IMG/VR virus record: IMGVR_UViG_3300048549_000025
Coordinates: 1 to 20,167 of that record
Direction: 5' to 3' (one strand)
DNA length: 20,167 bases
Source of the DNA: a virus
Shown one piece after another: positions 4,678 to 12,788 of this stretch (position 1 is the stretch's first letter; each line of letters starts with the position of its first letter). The notes beneath the pieces are model-generated. The model was given only the letters and a program-made list of their open reading frames with translations. It made no database searches and was not told the DNA's origin. Both the position numbers and the translations under genes were made by a program.

Positions 4678-5884
4678 AGTATCATCAAGCAAATCAAGGT
4701 TCAGAGTATTAGTATCTGGTCGTAGATTTGGTAAAACATATTTATGTATTACTGAAATAATGAAATATGCAACACAGATTAATAAAAAAATCTGGTATGT
4801 AGCACCTACTTTTAAAATGGCTAAAGAGATTGTTTGGTCAAATCTTAAAGATATGCTTTCTCAATTTAATTGGATAGAAAACATTAACGAATCTAATATG
4901 ACTATTACTATTAAAAAAACAGGCAGTAAAATATCATTAAAGGGTTGTGATAATTATGATAGCTTGAGGGGAGTAGGGTTAGATTTTTTAATACTAGACG
5001 AATTTGCTGACATTGAAGAAAAAGCTTGGACAGAGGTATTAAGAGCGTCTGTATCTGATACCGAGGGAGATGTACTTATGTGTGGTTCTCCAAAGGGATA
5101 TGGTAACTGGTCGTATAGAATGTACCTCAAAGGGCAAGAGGGCGACAAGGAATGGGATAGTTTCCAATTTACTACCTTGCAAGGTGGTATGGTATCAGAA
5201 GCTGAAATAGAACAAGCTAAACAGGATATAGATATTAGAACTTTTAGACAAGAGTTTGAGGGTACATTTGAGAACTATGCTGGTAGTGTTTATTATAACT
5301 TTCACCCTGTAGAAAGTGTAGTTGATAAACAAATAGATTGGACAAAACCACTACATATTGGCATGGACTTTAATGTGGATCCAATGAGTGCTTGTGTTGG
5401 ACAAATAGAAAAAGATAAAATATTTTTTTTAGACGAGGTTATAATTTATTCAAGTAATACTGATGAAATGGTAGAAGAAATAAGAAACAGATATGGAACT
5501 AAGATACCTATATTTATTTATCCTGACCCAGCTTCTCGTCAAAGAAAAACTTCTGCTGGTGGTAGGACTGATTTAAGCATATTACAAAATGCTGGATTTA
5601 AAGTTAAATGTAAAATTAAACACCCAGCTGTTCGTGATAGGATTAACGCTGTTAATAGCAAACTCAAAGATTCTAATGGCAATAGGCATATTTTTGTTTC
5701 CAAAACTTGCAAAACTATTGTAAAAGGATTACAAAGACAAATATACAAGGAGAACACTAATATTCCTGATAAGGAAGATGGCTTTGATCACATGAATGAC
5801 GCAATAGGCTACATGGTAGATTTTTTAAAACCTCTTACTACACAGGCACAGTTTTCTCGACCAACAAGATGGGCAATAAAATAG
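4646..5884 (+). CDS. terL: Terminase large subunit (packaging ATPase-nuclease)
   Basis: The 412-residue protein has both parts of a phage packaging motor. The ATPase has Walker A S24-G-R-R-F-G-K-T31 and Walker B L-I-L-D118-E119. The C-terminal RNase H-like nuclease has MDFNVDP (D241), YPDPAS (D294) and DHMNDAIGY (D381/D385), the acidic residues expected to bind two metals. TerL pumps DNA into the prohead through the portal and makes the packaging cuts. Its length is normal for the Terminase_6-type family. The start at ATG 4646 lies 32 bases inside the preceding gene; the portal gene follows after one base. Whether it packages by cos or headful cutting cannot be told. Confidence 0.95.
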   Translation: MKITLTKPQLKVSSSKSRFRVLVSGRRFGKTYLCITEIMKYATQINKKIWYVAPTFKMAKEIVWSNLKDMLSQFNWIENINESNMTITIKKTGSKISLKGCDNYDSLRGVGLDFLILDEFADIEEKAWTEVLRASVSDTEGDVLMCGSPKGYGNWSYRMYLKGQEGDKEWDSFQFTTLQGGMVSEAEIEQAKQDIDIRTFRQEFEGTFENYAGSVYYNFHPVESVVDKQIDWTKPLHIGMDFNVDPMSACVGQIEKDKIFFLDEVIIYSSNTDEMVEEIRNRYGTKIPIFIYPDPASRQRKTSAGGRTDLSILQNAGFKVKCKIKHPAVRDRINAVNSKLKDSNGNRHIFVSKTCKTIVKGLQRQIYKENTNIPDKEDGFDHMNDAIGYMVDFLKPLTTQAQFSRPTRWAIK

Positions 5885-5885
5885 T

Positions 5886-7298
5886 ATGGCATACACTAGA
5901 GATCAAGCATTAGACACTCACAAAGATTATTCAGAAACTATTAATAATTGGGAGTATTATATTAGATCATATAATGGTGGCTATGACTATATGATTGGTC
6001 AATACCTAAATAGATACAACCTAGAATTAGATAACGAATTTAACCAAAGATTAGCTAATACTCCTTGTGATAACCATTGTAAAAACATCATACAAATTTA
6101 TTCATCATTTTTATTTAGAGTTAGACCAAGTAGAGATTTTGGAGATATGCAAGATGAACCTAGTTTAGAATCATTCTTAAAAGACGCTGACCTTGAGGGT
6201 AACAATTTAAACTCTGTAATTAAACAAGCACAAAACTATGCTTCTATTTATGGTCATTGTTTTATGATGTTAGATAAACCAAATGTAACTACAAACACTA
6301 GAGCCGAAGAATTAGATCAAGATATAAGACCATACTTATCAATCGTTACTCCAGAAAATGTTTTAGATTGGAACTTTCAAAGACAAGTTAATGGTAAGTA
6401 TGAACTTAACTATTTAAAAGTTAGAGAAGAAGTAGATAAGAGTGGTGGTACTTACATGAGAATTTGGTATCCAGATAAAATTGATACTATTTATATGGAA
6501 GAAAGATCAGAGCCTAGATTGATAGATAGTGTTCCAAATATGATAGGTAAAATACCAGCAGTTATTTTATACAATTCTAAATCACATAAAAGAGGAATAG
6601 GTCAATCAGATTTAACTGATATTGCTGATTTACAAAAGGCTATCTACAACGAGTACTCTGAAATGGAACAATTAATTAGATTAACTAACCACCCATCATT
6701 AGTTAAAACTCCAAGTGTAAATGCTAGTGCAGGTGCTGGTGCAGTTATAGAAATGCCTGATGAAATGGAGCCTAATTTAAAACCATATCTATTACAGCCA
6801 TCTGGTCAAAATTTAACTGCAATAATGGATTCTATAAATAACAAAGTAGATTCTATAAATAGGATTGCACACACAGGTGCAGTAAGAACACAAAAAACAG
6901 GCATTACTTCTGGTGTTGCACTACAAACAGAATTTGAATTATTAAATGCTAGACTATCAGAAAAAGCTGACAACTTACAAATAGCAGAAGAACAACTATT
7001 TAGACTATATGCTTTATTCCAAGATACTACATTTGATGGAGAAATAAATTATCCAGATTCATTTAATATTAGAGATTATGCAAGTGATTTAGTTTTCTAC
7101 CAACAAGCAAAAGCTATTGGTGTTCAATCTCCTACACTAGCTAAAGAAATTGACAAAGAAATAGCAAGAGCAGTAATAGATGATGATGCTAAACTAAATG
7201 ATATTTTTGATGAGATAGATGTAAAATCAGAAGTAGGAGAATTTACACAAGACGAGCCACAACAAGAAGATCAAGAAGTGGAAGAAGAAGAAATTTAA
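5886..7298 (+). CDS. Portal protein
   Basis: The 470-residue protein is typical in length for SPP1 gp6/HK97-type portals, which form the twelve-subunit ring at the head vertex through which DNA passes. Visible features are an N-terminal helical wing (about 10-95, with NNWEYYIRSYNGGYDYMIGQ), a strand-rich clip or stem region with PAVILYNSKSHKRGIGQSDL (about 225-245), and a long helical crown-like C-terminus (from about 330, with 'TGAVRTQKTGITSGVALQTE' near it) ending in an acidic tail (DEPQQEDQEVEEEEI). It lies between TerL and an F-like head protein, the usual order. Identification rests on this order and on the pattern of segments rather than a single motif. Confidence 0.85.
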   Translation: MAYTRDQALDTHKDYSETINNWEYYIRSYNGGYDYMIGQYLNRYNLELDNEFNQRLANTPCDNHCKNIIQIYSSFLFRVRPSRDFGDMQDEPSLESFLKDADLEGNNLNSVIKQAQNYASIYGHCFMMLDKPNVTTNTRAEELDQDIRPYLSIVTPENVLDWNFQRQVNGKYELNYLKVREEVDKSGGTYMRIWYPDKIDTIYMEERSEPRLIDSVPNMIGKIPAVILYNSKSHKRGIGQSDLTDIADLQKAIYNEYSEMEQLIRLTNHPSLVKTPSVNASAGAGAVIEMPDEMEPNLKPYLLQPSGQNLTAIMDSINNKVDSINRIAHTGAVRTQKTGITSGVALQTEFELLNARLSEKADNLQIAEEQLFRLYALFQDTTFDGEINYPDSFNIRDYASDLVFYQQAKAIGVQSPTLAKEIDKEIARAVIDDDAKLNDIFDEIDVKSEVGEFTQDEPQQEDQEVEEEEI

Positions 7299-7301
7299 TG
7301 A

Positions 7302-8324
7302 ATGTCAGATATAGTCAAAGAAGCTACAGAATATCGTATCAAGCAAATTGAATTAGCAGAAGCTAAATATTATAAAACACTTATAGCTACATTAGATAGA
7401 ATAGAACGAGAAGTTATTTCATTAGCTAATAGATTACCAACACAAGATGGTAAATTAATTGAACTACAATCAGCTATAGCTATTCGACCAAGAATAAAAT
7501 TTATATTAGAAAAGGAATATTTAGCATGGTCAGATACAGTTGTTAGAGAGGGATTTAATAAACAAGCTAAAAGAGTTAATAAATCATTTAAAGCTATATT
7601 AGAAAAAGCTAAAATAAGAAATAAACTTTCAGCAGAAGATTTAGCAAAGTTTTCTGAATTAACTAAAGGCGATTTAGCATTAGTACAAAATTTAAAACAA
7701 CAATACTTTACACAATTTAAAGATGTATCTAATACATTTACTAGAAGATTATCAGAAAAGGTTTATCAGAATACATTAGTTGGTAGCGAGTTTGCAGTAT
7801 TAGAAAAAGAACTAAGACAAACTATTAATGGTATTTATGCTAGTGCAGATGACCCAGAAGCACAAAGGTTAATTGATTATATAAATGAAAATAAATTTGA
7901 TAAATCAAAAAGGGCTATTGTTGATAAATCTATACAAACATTACAGTCTAAATTTGCTAGAGATAGGGCTGGGGAAAACATGAAAAGATATGCTGGGCAA
8001 ATATTAAATGATTCTTTAAGAGATTTTGACGCAACCCTTAATTTTAATAAGTCAAATGATGCTGGATTAACTTATGTTAAGTATTATGGCGATGTAATAC
8101 CAACTACTAGAGAGCATTGCGAAAAGATAATTAATGGGGTATATGATAAGAGGAAAAGTGGACTTTTCACAATTGATGAAGTCAAATCACTTTGGGCAAG
8201 TAGAAGTTGGAAAGGCAAGAAACCTGGTAATCCTTTAGTTGTTCGTGGTGGATATAATTGTCGTCATCAATGGTCTTATGTCAATCCAGATTGGTATGAC
8301 AGTAAAGGCGAACTAATAATATAA
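7302..8324 (+). CDS. Minor head protein (SPP1 gp7 / Mu F-like)
   Basis: The 340-residue protein has a long helical N-terminal region and a compact C-terminal domain, YYGDVIPTTREHCEKIINGV...LWASRSWKGKKPGNPLVVRGGYNCRHQWSYVNPDW, that matches the SPP1 gp7/Mu gpF (head morphogenesis) pattern: T-R-E-H-C, a central charged loop, and G-G-Y-N-C-R-H-x-W. The paired Cys and His residues could bind zinc. Such proteins sit on the portal and are packaged inside the head or ejected with DNA. It starts 3 bases after the portal stop. Length fits the family. Confidence 0.85.
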   Translation: MSDIVKEATEYRIKQIELAEAKYYKTLIATLDRIEREVISLANRLPTQDGKLIELQSAIAIRPRIKFILEKEYLAWSDTVVREGFNKQAKRVNKSFKAILEKAKIRNKLSAEDLAKFSELTKGDLALVQNLKQQYFTQFKDVSNTFTRRLSEKVYQNTLVGSEFAVLEKELRQTINGIYASADDPEAQRLIDYINENKFDKSKRAIVDKSIQTLQSKFARDRAGENMKRYAGQILNDSLRDFDATLNFNKSNDAGLTYVKYYGDVIPTTREHCEKIINGVYDKRKSGLFTIDEVKSLWASRSWKGKKPGNPLVVRGGYNCRHQWSYVNPDWYDSKGELII

Positions 8325-8338
8325 CAATAGGAGAACAA

Positions 8339-9037
8339 ATGTCCGAAGAACAAACAAATGTTGCACCAGAAGTAGCAAATGAAACACCAAAAGAAGAAGT
8401 AAAAGTAGAAACACCGAAACAAAATACTTTTACGCAAGAACAATTAGACAACATAATTAAAACAAGACTTGAAGCAGAAAAATCTAAGTATGAAAAAAAA
8501 CTTCAAGAAGAAGAAAAGCAAAAACAAGAAATTTTAAAACAAGAGCAACTTAAAGAAGCTAAGACTAAGCAAGAATTAGAAAAGATAATGCAAGAAAGAC
8601 TATCTGAAAAAGAACAAGAACTTAGCAGATATAAAAATCAAATAAAAAAAGAAAAGGTAGATAATTCCATTTTATCTGTTGCTTCTTCAAACAAAGCTAT
8701 TAGCCCAGCACAAGTTGTTGCTTTATTAAAAGATGAAGTGAAGTACACAGATGATGGTAGAATAGAAGTAGTTGATAATAATTCTAATGTACGATATAAC
8801 GCACAAGGAGAACTACTTACAATTGAAGATAGAGTTAAGGAGTTTTTAGATAGCAACCCACACTTCCGTCAAGGGTCGTTGTCTGGTTCAGGAAGCCAGA
8901 GTGCTATTGGTGGTAAAACTGTTAAACCTTTTAACCTACAGGACTTGGACTTAACAAAGCCAGAAGATCGTAAAGCCTATGCAGAATATAGGAAGAAACG
9001 AGATTCAGGTGCTGTTGAGATTAATTTAACAAAATAA
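8339..9037 (+). CDS. Capsid scaffold protein
   Basis: The 232-residue, highly charged protein is mainly helical: a Glu/Lys/Gln-rich coiled-coil stretch spans about residues 25-110 (QEQLDNIIKTRLEAEKSKY; EEEKQKQEILKQEQLKEAK). A globular C-terminal half contains LSVASSNKAISPAQVVALL and DSNPHFRQGSLSGSGSQS. This is the pattern of phage scaffolding proteins (DUF4355-like) encoded directly before the major capsid gene. It is expressed from a good ribosome site (AGGAGAAC) 11 bases upstream of the ATG. Scaffolds direct HK97-fold capsid assembly and are then lost. No protease domain is visible. Confidence 0.85.
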   Translation: MSEEQTNVAPEVANETPKEEVKVETPKQNTFTQEQLDNIIKTRLEAEKSKYEKKLQEEEKQKQEILKQEQLKEAKTKQELEKIMQERLSEKEQELSRYKNQIKKEKVDNSILSVASSNKAISPAQVVALLKDEVKYTDDGRIEVVDNNSNVRYNAQGELLTIEDRVKEFLDSNPHFRQGSLSGSGSQSAIGGKTVKPFNLQDLDLTKPEDRKAYAEYRKKRDSGAVEINLTK

Positions 9038-9055
9038 CCTTAATAGGATAATAAA

Positions 9056-9901
9056 ATGGCAAACGAAAGCACAAGTTCTACGCTATCGGAACTATACACA
9101 GAGATAGTAGCTGAAGCACAATTCGTAGCTTCTGAAAAATCCATCATGAGAAACTTAGTTAAAAACTATGCGATCACTGGTGGTGGAAAAGCAGTTGAAG
9201 TTCCTGTTTATGCAAATGTATCAGCATCAGCAGTAGCAGAAGCAACTGATTTATCTAACACAGCAATCAACCCTAGTTCAGTAACTATTACTGCTTCTGA
9301 GGTTGGTGTTATGACTACTCTAACTGACTTAGCAAGAAATTCAGCACCAAGAAATGTTGCTGGAGATATTGGTAAATTGTTTGGAGAAGCACTAGCAAGA
9401 AAACAAGACGCAGATTTAACTGCATTGTTTGATGGCTTTTCAAGTGCATTAGGAGATGGTACAGGTGCTATTTCATCTGCTTCAATCTTCCAAGCACTTT
9501 CAACTTTAAGAGAAAATGCTCTTAACATTGACGAGTGCGCAGTTGTTCTACACCCTAAAATCGCTTATGACTTAAAAGCTGGTTTGACTAATACTTTCGC
9601 AAACGCAAATGCAAATGACTTATCAAACGAAGCATTAAGATCAGGTTTTGTTGGTAGATTAGCTGGTATGCCTGTCTTTGAAACTTCAAACATTGCTAAT
9701 ACTGGTAATGCTGGAGATTACAAAGGTGGTGCGTTCCACAGAGATGCACTAGCAATTGCTATGATGCAAGATGTTAAAATCGAAACTCAAAGAGATGCTT
9801 CTCTTAGAGCAGACGAGATTGTAGCAACTTCAGTATATGGTGTTGGAGAAATCCATGATTCATATGGTGTTGAGTTACATTTTGATTCATCAATCCAATA
9901 A
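9056..9901 (+). CDS. Major capsid protein (HK97 fold)
   Basis: The 281-residue protein follows the scaffold gene and has the usual plan of a small HK97-fold capsid: an N-terminal arm (MANESTSSTLSELYTEIVAE), an E-loop/P-domain region with G-G-G-K-A-V-E-V-P-V-Y, a long central spine helix (GDIGKLFGEALARKQDADL, about 104-122), and an A-domain ending in the conserved C-terminal block IVATSVYGVGEIHDSYGVEL. Base use is richer in G and C than nearby genes (GCA, GCT, GTT codons), as expected for a highly expressed gene. It has a good ribosome site and is followed by a strong hairpin. No cleavable delta domain is present, in line with the absence of a protease gene. Confidence 0.9.
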   Translation: MANESTSSTLSELYTEIVAEAQFVASEKSIMRNLVKNYAITGGGKAVEVPVYANVSASAVAEATDLSNTAINPSSVTITASEVGVMTTLTDLARNSAPRNVAGDIGKLFGEALARKQDADLTALFDGFSSALGDGTGAISSASIFQALSTLRENALNIDECAVVLHPKIAYDLKAGLTNTFANANANDLSNEALRSGFVGRLAGMPVFETSNIANTGNAGDYKGGAFHRDALAIAMMQDVKIETQRDASLRADEIVATSVYGVGEIHDSYGVELHFDSSIQ

Positions 9902-9913
9902 TAATTGGATACT

Positions 9914-9941
9914 TTGTGAGGGTGGGAAACTGCCCTCGCAA
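9914..9941 (+). terminator. Hairpin after the capsid gene (attenuator or processing site)
   Basis: A 9-bp stem (TTGTGAGGG with CCCTCGCAA, one G-U pair) encloses a 10-base loop, TGGGAAACTG. It is the strongest inverted repeat in the intergenic DNA. No T-tract follows (CTAACTTAGG comes next), so it is not a textbook intrinsic terminator; a partial terminator or an RNA-stability element that raises capsid-gene mRNA is more likely. Confidence 0.55.
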
Positions 9942-9959
9942 CTAACTTAGGAGAATAAA

Positions 9960-10202
9960 ATGGTAAAATTAGTATTATCAAATGAAAAAATGGTTACTTT
10001 AAAAAGAGGTAACAAAACAATCACAAGAAGTGAATTAGATTATCAAACTAATAAAGGTATGTATGATTTTAGAGGTTTTAAACTAGAACAAGATGTTGTA
10101 AAAGAAGTTAAAGAAGTTACTTTAGAAAATGTAGTACCTTTAAAAAAGAAACGAAAAACAAGGAAGAAAAAAGATGAACAAGTGGATTTGGAAACAAACT
10201 AG
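9960..10202 (+). CDS. 80-residue protein between capsid and connector genes
   Basis: The product starts MVKLVLSNEKMVTLKRGNKT, then has SELDYQTNKGMYDFRGFK (about 23-40) and a lysine/arginine-rich stretch PLKKKRKTRKKKDEQ near residues 60-74. A strong AGGAG ribosome site lies 9 bases before the ATG. I recognise no family. Location after the capsid gene fits a head-stabilising, decoration or connector-associated protein; the basic tail could contact packaged DNA. The last codons overlap the start of the 40-residue membrane peptide gene. Confidence 0.65.
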   Translation: MVKLVLSNEKMVTLKRGNKTITRSELDYQTNKGMYDFRGFKLEQDVVKEVKEVTLENVVPLKKKRKTRKKKDEQVDLETN

Positions 10203-10296
10203 AAAATGGTCAAAATGGGTTTGGAGAAAAAGCATTAATAATCCAATGTACTCTATACCTTTATTAATAATAATTTCTTATTTAATTTGGAAGTAA
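10174..10296 (+). CDS. 40-residue Trp-rich membrane peptide
   Basis: The ATG lies within the last codons of the preceding gene after a GGAAG-type ribosome site, and the TAA is three bases before the next ATG. The product starts MNKWIWKQTRKWSKWVWRKS, with five Trp and seven Lys/Arg residues in the first 20, followed by a hydrophobic helix (PMYSIPLLIIISYLIW). The tight fit between neighbours supports translation. The Trp/Lys pattern is that of a membrane-binding or membrane-permeabilising peptide. A holin-like role is possible, but a one-span protein in the middle of the head-tail genes is unusual. No family recognised. Confidence 0.55.
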   Translation: MNKWIWKQTRKWSKWVWRKSINNPMYSIPLLIIISYLIWK

Positions 10297-10299
10297 ATT

Positions 10300-10785
10300 A
10301 TGGCTAATTATACAGGTGCAGATGTTATTAACACATCAGATGTTTTAAAGTATCAGCCAGATGCTTTTGACTTTGGTATATCTACAACTGCTACAGAAAC
10401 AGTTAATTTTTTAGCACAAACTACTAATGATATTTTAAGAGCATTAAGAGTTGAGTGGTGGCCTGTATATAAGACAAATATATTTACAGATATTACAGTT
10501 CTTAATACTGCTGAAATGGTTAATACAAAAGTTAATCTAGATCAGTTTGAGCGTGCTGGTGTTTATTTATTTCTTGGAAGATTTTATTTACCAGCATTAA
10601 CTAAGTTTAGACCAGAAACAGAAAAAGATAGATTTGAAAGAATGCAAGAATATTACATGAGCCAATACAATATTGAATGGAGAATGATATTAGAAGATGG
10701 TGTTGAGTATGATGTAGATTCTGATGGAACTATTATCTCTAATGAAAGAGAGCCATTACATGGGTTTAGAAGATTGACTAGATAA
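10300..10785 (+). CDS. Head-tail connector (adaptor) protein
   Basis: The 161-residue protein starts MANYTGADVINTSDVLKYQP and is followed by a helical segment (ETVNFLAQTTNDILRALRVE) and a strand/turn region. Its position, two genes after the capsid and before the gp10-like and tail-terminator genes, is that of the adaptor/head-closure proteins that link portal to tail (HK97 gp6 or gp15-like in other phages). No diagnostic motif is visible, so the assignment is by order and size. It ends in an overlap (TAATG) with the next gene. Confidence 0.55.
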   Translation: MANYTGADVINTSDVLKYQPDAFDFGISTTATETVNFLAQTTNDILRALRVEWWPVYKTNIFTDITVLNTAEMVNTKVNLDQFERAGVYLFLGRFYLPALTKFRPETEKDRFERMQEYYMSQYNIEWRMILEDGVEYDVDSDGTIISNEREPLHGFRRLTR

Positions 10786-11267
10786 TGGCTTTAGATATTA
10801 AAATCAAAACTAATTCAAAAGCTATACAAAAAAGATATTCAAGAATACAAAGAAAATTTAAAAGCATAATTGAAAAGGGGATACTACAAGGTGGTTTCCA
10901 ATTATTAGATATTATTAGAACTAAAACTGCAAAAGGTATTGATTTTAGAGATAGACCTTTTTTGCCATATTCTTCAGGTTATTTAAAAAGACTGCAAAAA
11001 GAAGGTAGATCAACAAAAATTGATTTGTTTTATTCTGGTAGAATGATGGGTGCTTTAACACCTGGTCCAAAAACAGTAAAAAAAACAGGAACAAATAAAA
11101 TTTCATTAGGATTTAGTAATTCTCAAATGACACAAAGAGCATTATTTAATCAAGTATTAGGTAAAAATAAAAGAGAATTTTTTGGTTTTAATGATAGAAC
11201 AGCAGATATAATAAGAAAACAATTTAATAGATTTGTTGCGAAAGAGTTTAGGAAAGCAAGAATATGA
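10785..11267 (+). CDS. Head-tail/tail completion protein (gp10- or Mu G-like)
   Basis: The 160-residue basic protein starts MALDIKIKTNSKAIQKRYSR, with a helix GGFQLLDIIRTKTAKGIDFR, a strand region P-F-L-P-Y-S-S-G-Y and F-Y-S-G-R-M-M-G-A-L, then F-S-N-S-Q-M-T-Q-R and N-K-R-E-F-F-G-F-N-D-R-T. The last blocks recall phage virion-morphogenesis proteins (Mu G/tail completion) and the HK97 gp10 group. Such proteins join the tail to the head. The stop overlaps the next start by four bases (ATGA), and the neighbour is the tail-terminator candidate. Confidence 0.65.
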   Translation: MALDIKIKTNSKAIQKRYSRIQRKFKSIIEKGILQGGFQLLDIIRTKTAKGIDFRDRPFLPYSSGYLKRLQKEGRSTKIDLFYSGRMMGALTPGPKTVKKTGTNKISLGFSNSQMTQRALFNQVLGKNKREFFGFNDRTADIIRKQFNRFVAKEFRKARI

Positions 11268-11701
11268 GTGTTAGAGAAAACATAGCAAGTAATTTATTGT
11301 CAGTTATATCTGCTATATCTAGTCCAGATATTAAAAAAGCAACTAGGCAACCTTTCCAATTAGATGAATTATCAGAACAACAATATCCAGCAGTAATAGT
11401 TCAAACATCAGAAGAAAATAGAGATGATTCTGAATTAGGTAGTGGTGCTAAAACTAGACATGGTACGATAGACTTTGTAATACTAGGATTTGTTAAAGGT
11501 GCAGAAGCTAATATTGATACTAAAAGGAATCAATTAATTACAGCTATTGAAACTGCATTAGAAACTGATATTACTAGAAATGGTAATGCGCTTGATACAG
11601 AAGTTGTTCAAGTAGAAACTGACGAGGGAAGTTTATTTCCTGTTGGTGGCATTAGAATGACAATAAGATGTATGTATGAATATCAATCAGGAACACCATA
11701 A
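11264..11701 (+). CDS. Tail terminator-like protein
   Basis: The 145-residue protein begins MSVRENIASNLLSVISAIS and has the alternating helix-strand plan of tail terminators (lambda gpU-like): helix, strand 'QYPAVIVQTSEE', strand-rich 'GTIDFVILGFVKG', helix 'TKRNQLITAIETALE', then strands with V-Q-V-E-T-D-E-G and I-R-M-T-I-R-C-M-Y-E-Y. These proteins form the ring that caps the tail tube and joins it to the head. Assignment is by order, size and fold-like alternation; no single motif is decisive. It overlaps both neighbours. Confidence 0.65.
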   Translation: MSVRENIASNLLSVISAISSPDIKKATRQPFQLDELSEQQYPAVIVQTSEENRDDSELGSGAKTRHGTIDFVILGFVKGAEANIDTKRNQLITAIETALETDITRNGNALDTEVVQVETDEGSLFPVGGIRMTIRCMYEYQSGTP

Positions 11702-11892
11702 TGGCTAAAGCAGATCAATTAATAGACAAAGTAGAAAGTAAGCTAGATGATGTTGAAAAGCTAGTAGATGAAATTTCTTTAATGATTATGGATTGTAGAA
11801 AAAAAATAGATAATTACAAAGAGGGAGAAAGTATAGAAGATTTTCCTGAGTTAGATGAGTTCAATGAACTTGACGAAGAAGAAGAAAACTAA
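11701..11892 (+). CDS. 63-residue acidic coiled-coil protein
   Basis: The product starts MAKADQLIDKVESKLDDVEK and continues as one amphipathic helix to about residue 42, then an acidic tail (DFPELDEFNELDEEEEN). The heptad-like spacing of Leu, Ile and Val suggests self-association. It is nested between the tail terminator and the tail-tube genes, with one-base overlap upstream. No family recognised. Similar acidic helical proteins are seen as assembly factors in some tails, but this is inference. Confidence 0.6.
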   Translation: MAKADQLIDKVESKLDDVEKLVDEISLMIMDCRKKIDNYKEGESIEDFPELDEFNELDEEEEN

Positions 11893-11904
11893 TAAAAGAG
11901 CATT

Positions 11905-12072
11905 ATGGCTAAAGATATTAAATTATATAAAGGTAATTCAGAGATCATTATAAATGAATCTAACCTTGAACATTTTTTAAGTTTAGGCTATAAGCAAGAA
12001 AAAGAACAACAACAATCTAAAAGTAAAAAGGATAAGAAATGGCAACACATCACGGAAAAGAAGGAGTTGTAA
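11905..12072 (+). CDS. 55-residue protein preceding the tail tube gene
   Basis: The ATG (11905) follows a good AAAGAG ribosome site, and the frame ends at TAA 12070-12072, overlapping the tail tube start by 34 bases. The product starts MAKDIKLYKGNSEIIINESN, then L-E-H-F-L-S-L-G-Y-K and a Lys/Gln-rich tail. The I-K-L-Y-K-G-x-x-x-x-x-x-x-x-x-x-x-x-x-F-L-x-x-G-Y arrangement is common in small phage proteins of the head-tail region and resembles a short strand-helix fold. No function is known to me. Confidence 0.65.
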   Translation: MAKDIKLYKGNSEIIINESNLEHFLSLGYKQEKEQQQSKSKKDKKWQHITEKKEL

Positions 12073-12425
12073 CAGCTGGTGGAACAGCAGTAGGGGAACT
12101 TACTAGCTTCACACTTGAAACAACAGGAGATGTAGTAGAGGATACAGCTTTAACAGATGCAACTAAATCATTTGTTGCTGGAAGAACATCATTCTCTGGT
12201 ACTTTAGAAATGCACTTTGACGAAACAGATACACCTCAAACAAGCTTAGTTGCTGGTGCTTCAATCTCATTTATATTACTCCCAGAGGGTAATGCAAGTG
12301 GCGACAGAAGTTTCTCAGGAACAGGAATTGTTACAGGAATGTCAGTTAATAACTCAATGGACGCAATCGTTTCAAGAACTGTTACTTTTCAAGGAACTGG
12401 CGACTTAACTATAGGAACTGTATAA
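12039..12425 (+). CDS. Major tail tube protein
   Basis: The 128-residue protein starts MATHHGKEGVVTAGGTAVGE and is almost all strands and turns, with Thr- and Ser-rich blocks (TTGDVVEDTALTDATKSFVA, FSGTLEMHF, RSFSGTGIVTGMSVNN, IVSRTVTFQGTGDLTIG). This is the usual look of a small siphovirus tail tube protein, which stacks as rings around the tape measure. The codon use is GC-richer than neighbours, as in the capsid gene, fitting high expression. A clear AAAAAGGA ribosome site lies before the ATG. It is followed by the tail chaperone and tape measure, as expected. Confidence 0.8.
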   Translation: MATHHGKEGVVTAGGTAVGELTSFTLETTGDVVEDTALTDATKSFVAGRTSFSGTLEMHFDETDTPQTSLVAGASISFILLPEGNASGDRSFSGTGIVTGMSVNNSMDAIVSRTVTFQGTGDLTIGTV

Positions 12426-12434
12426 TCCTAATTT

Positions 12435-12788
12435 ATGTCAGTTATTGATAGAGTTAAATCTCATTTTGAAACTCTTAAAACTATCACTATTGAAGTTAAT
12501 GAGTGGAAAGACGAGCATGGTAATCCGAGTGTATTTTATTCAGAGCCATTAACCCTTGAAGAAAAAAACATAATCTTTAAGAAGTCTAACAACTTTCAAG
12601 ATTTAACTATTCTTGTAGATTTGCTTATAATGAAGTTGCAAGTCAAAAATGATAAAGGCGAAATGATAAAAGCCTTTAGCCCAGAAGATAAATTTGCACT
12701 TAGAAAAAAAGCGGATTCAAATGTTATATCTATTATTGCCAATCAAATACTTTTAGACACTAATTACGCAGACGCAGAAAAAAAGTAG
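12435..12788 (+). CDS. Tail assembly chaperone, short form (gpG-like)
   Basis: The 117-residue zero-frame product ends ...NYADAEKK at a TAG (12786-12788) that lies directly after the slippery heptamer. N-terminal strands (KTITIEVNEWKD) and a helical middle (NNFQDLTILVDLLIMKL) resemble siphovirus tail chaperones. Such proteins bind the tape measure and guide the tail tube in assembly; they are absent from the finished virion. It lies between the tail tube and tape measure, and the frame change to the long form is described separately. Confidence 0.8.
   Translation: MSVIDRVKSHFETLKTITIEVNEWKDEHGNPSVFYSEPLTLEEKNIIFKKSNNFQDLTILVDLLIMKLQVKNDKGEMIKAFSPEDKFALRKKADSNVISIIANQILLDTNYADAEKK

Noticed and set aside
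9208-9528. 106-residue minus-strand frame opposite the capsid gene
   Set aside because: It lies fully within the capsid gene, has no ribosome site or neighbour support and is expected from base composition on the opposite strand.
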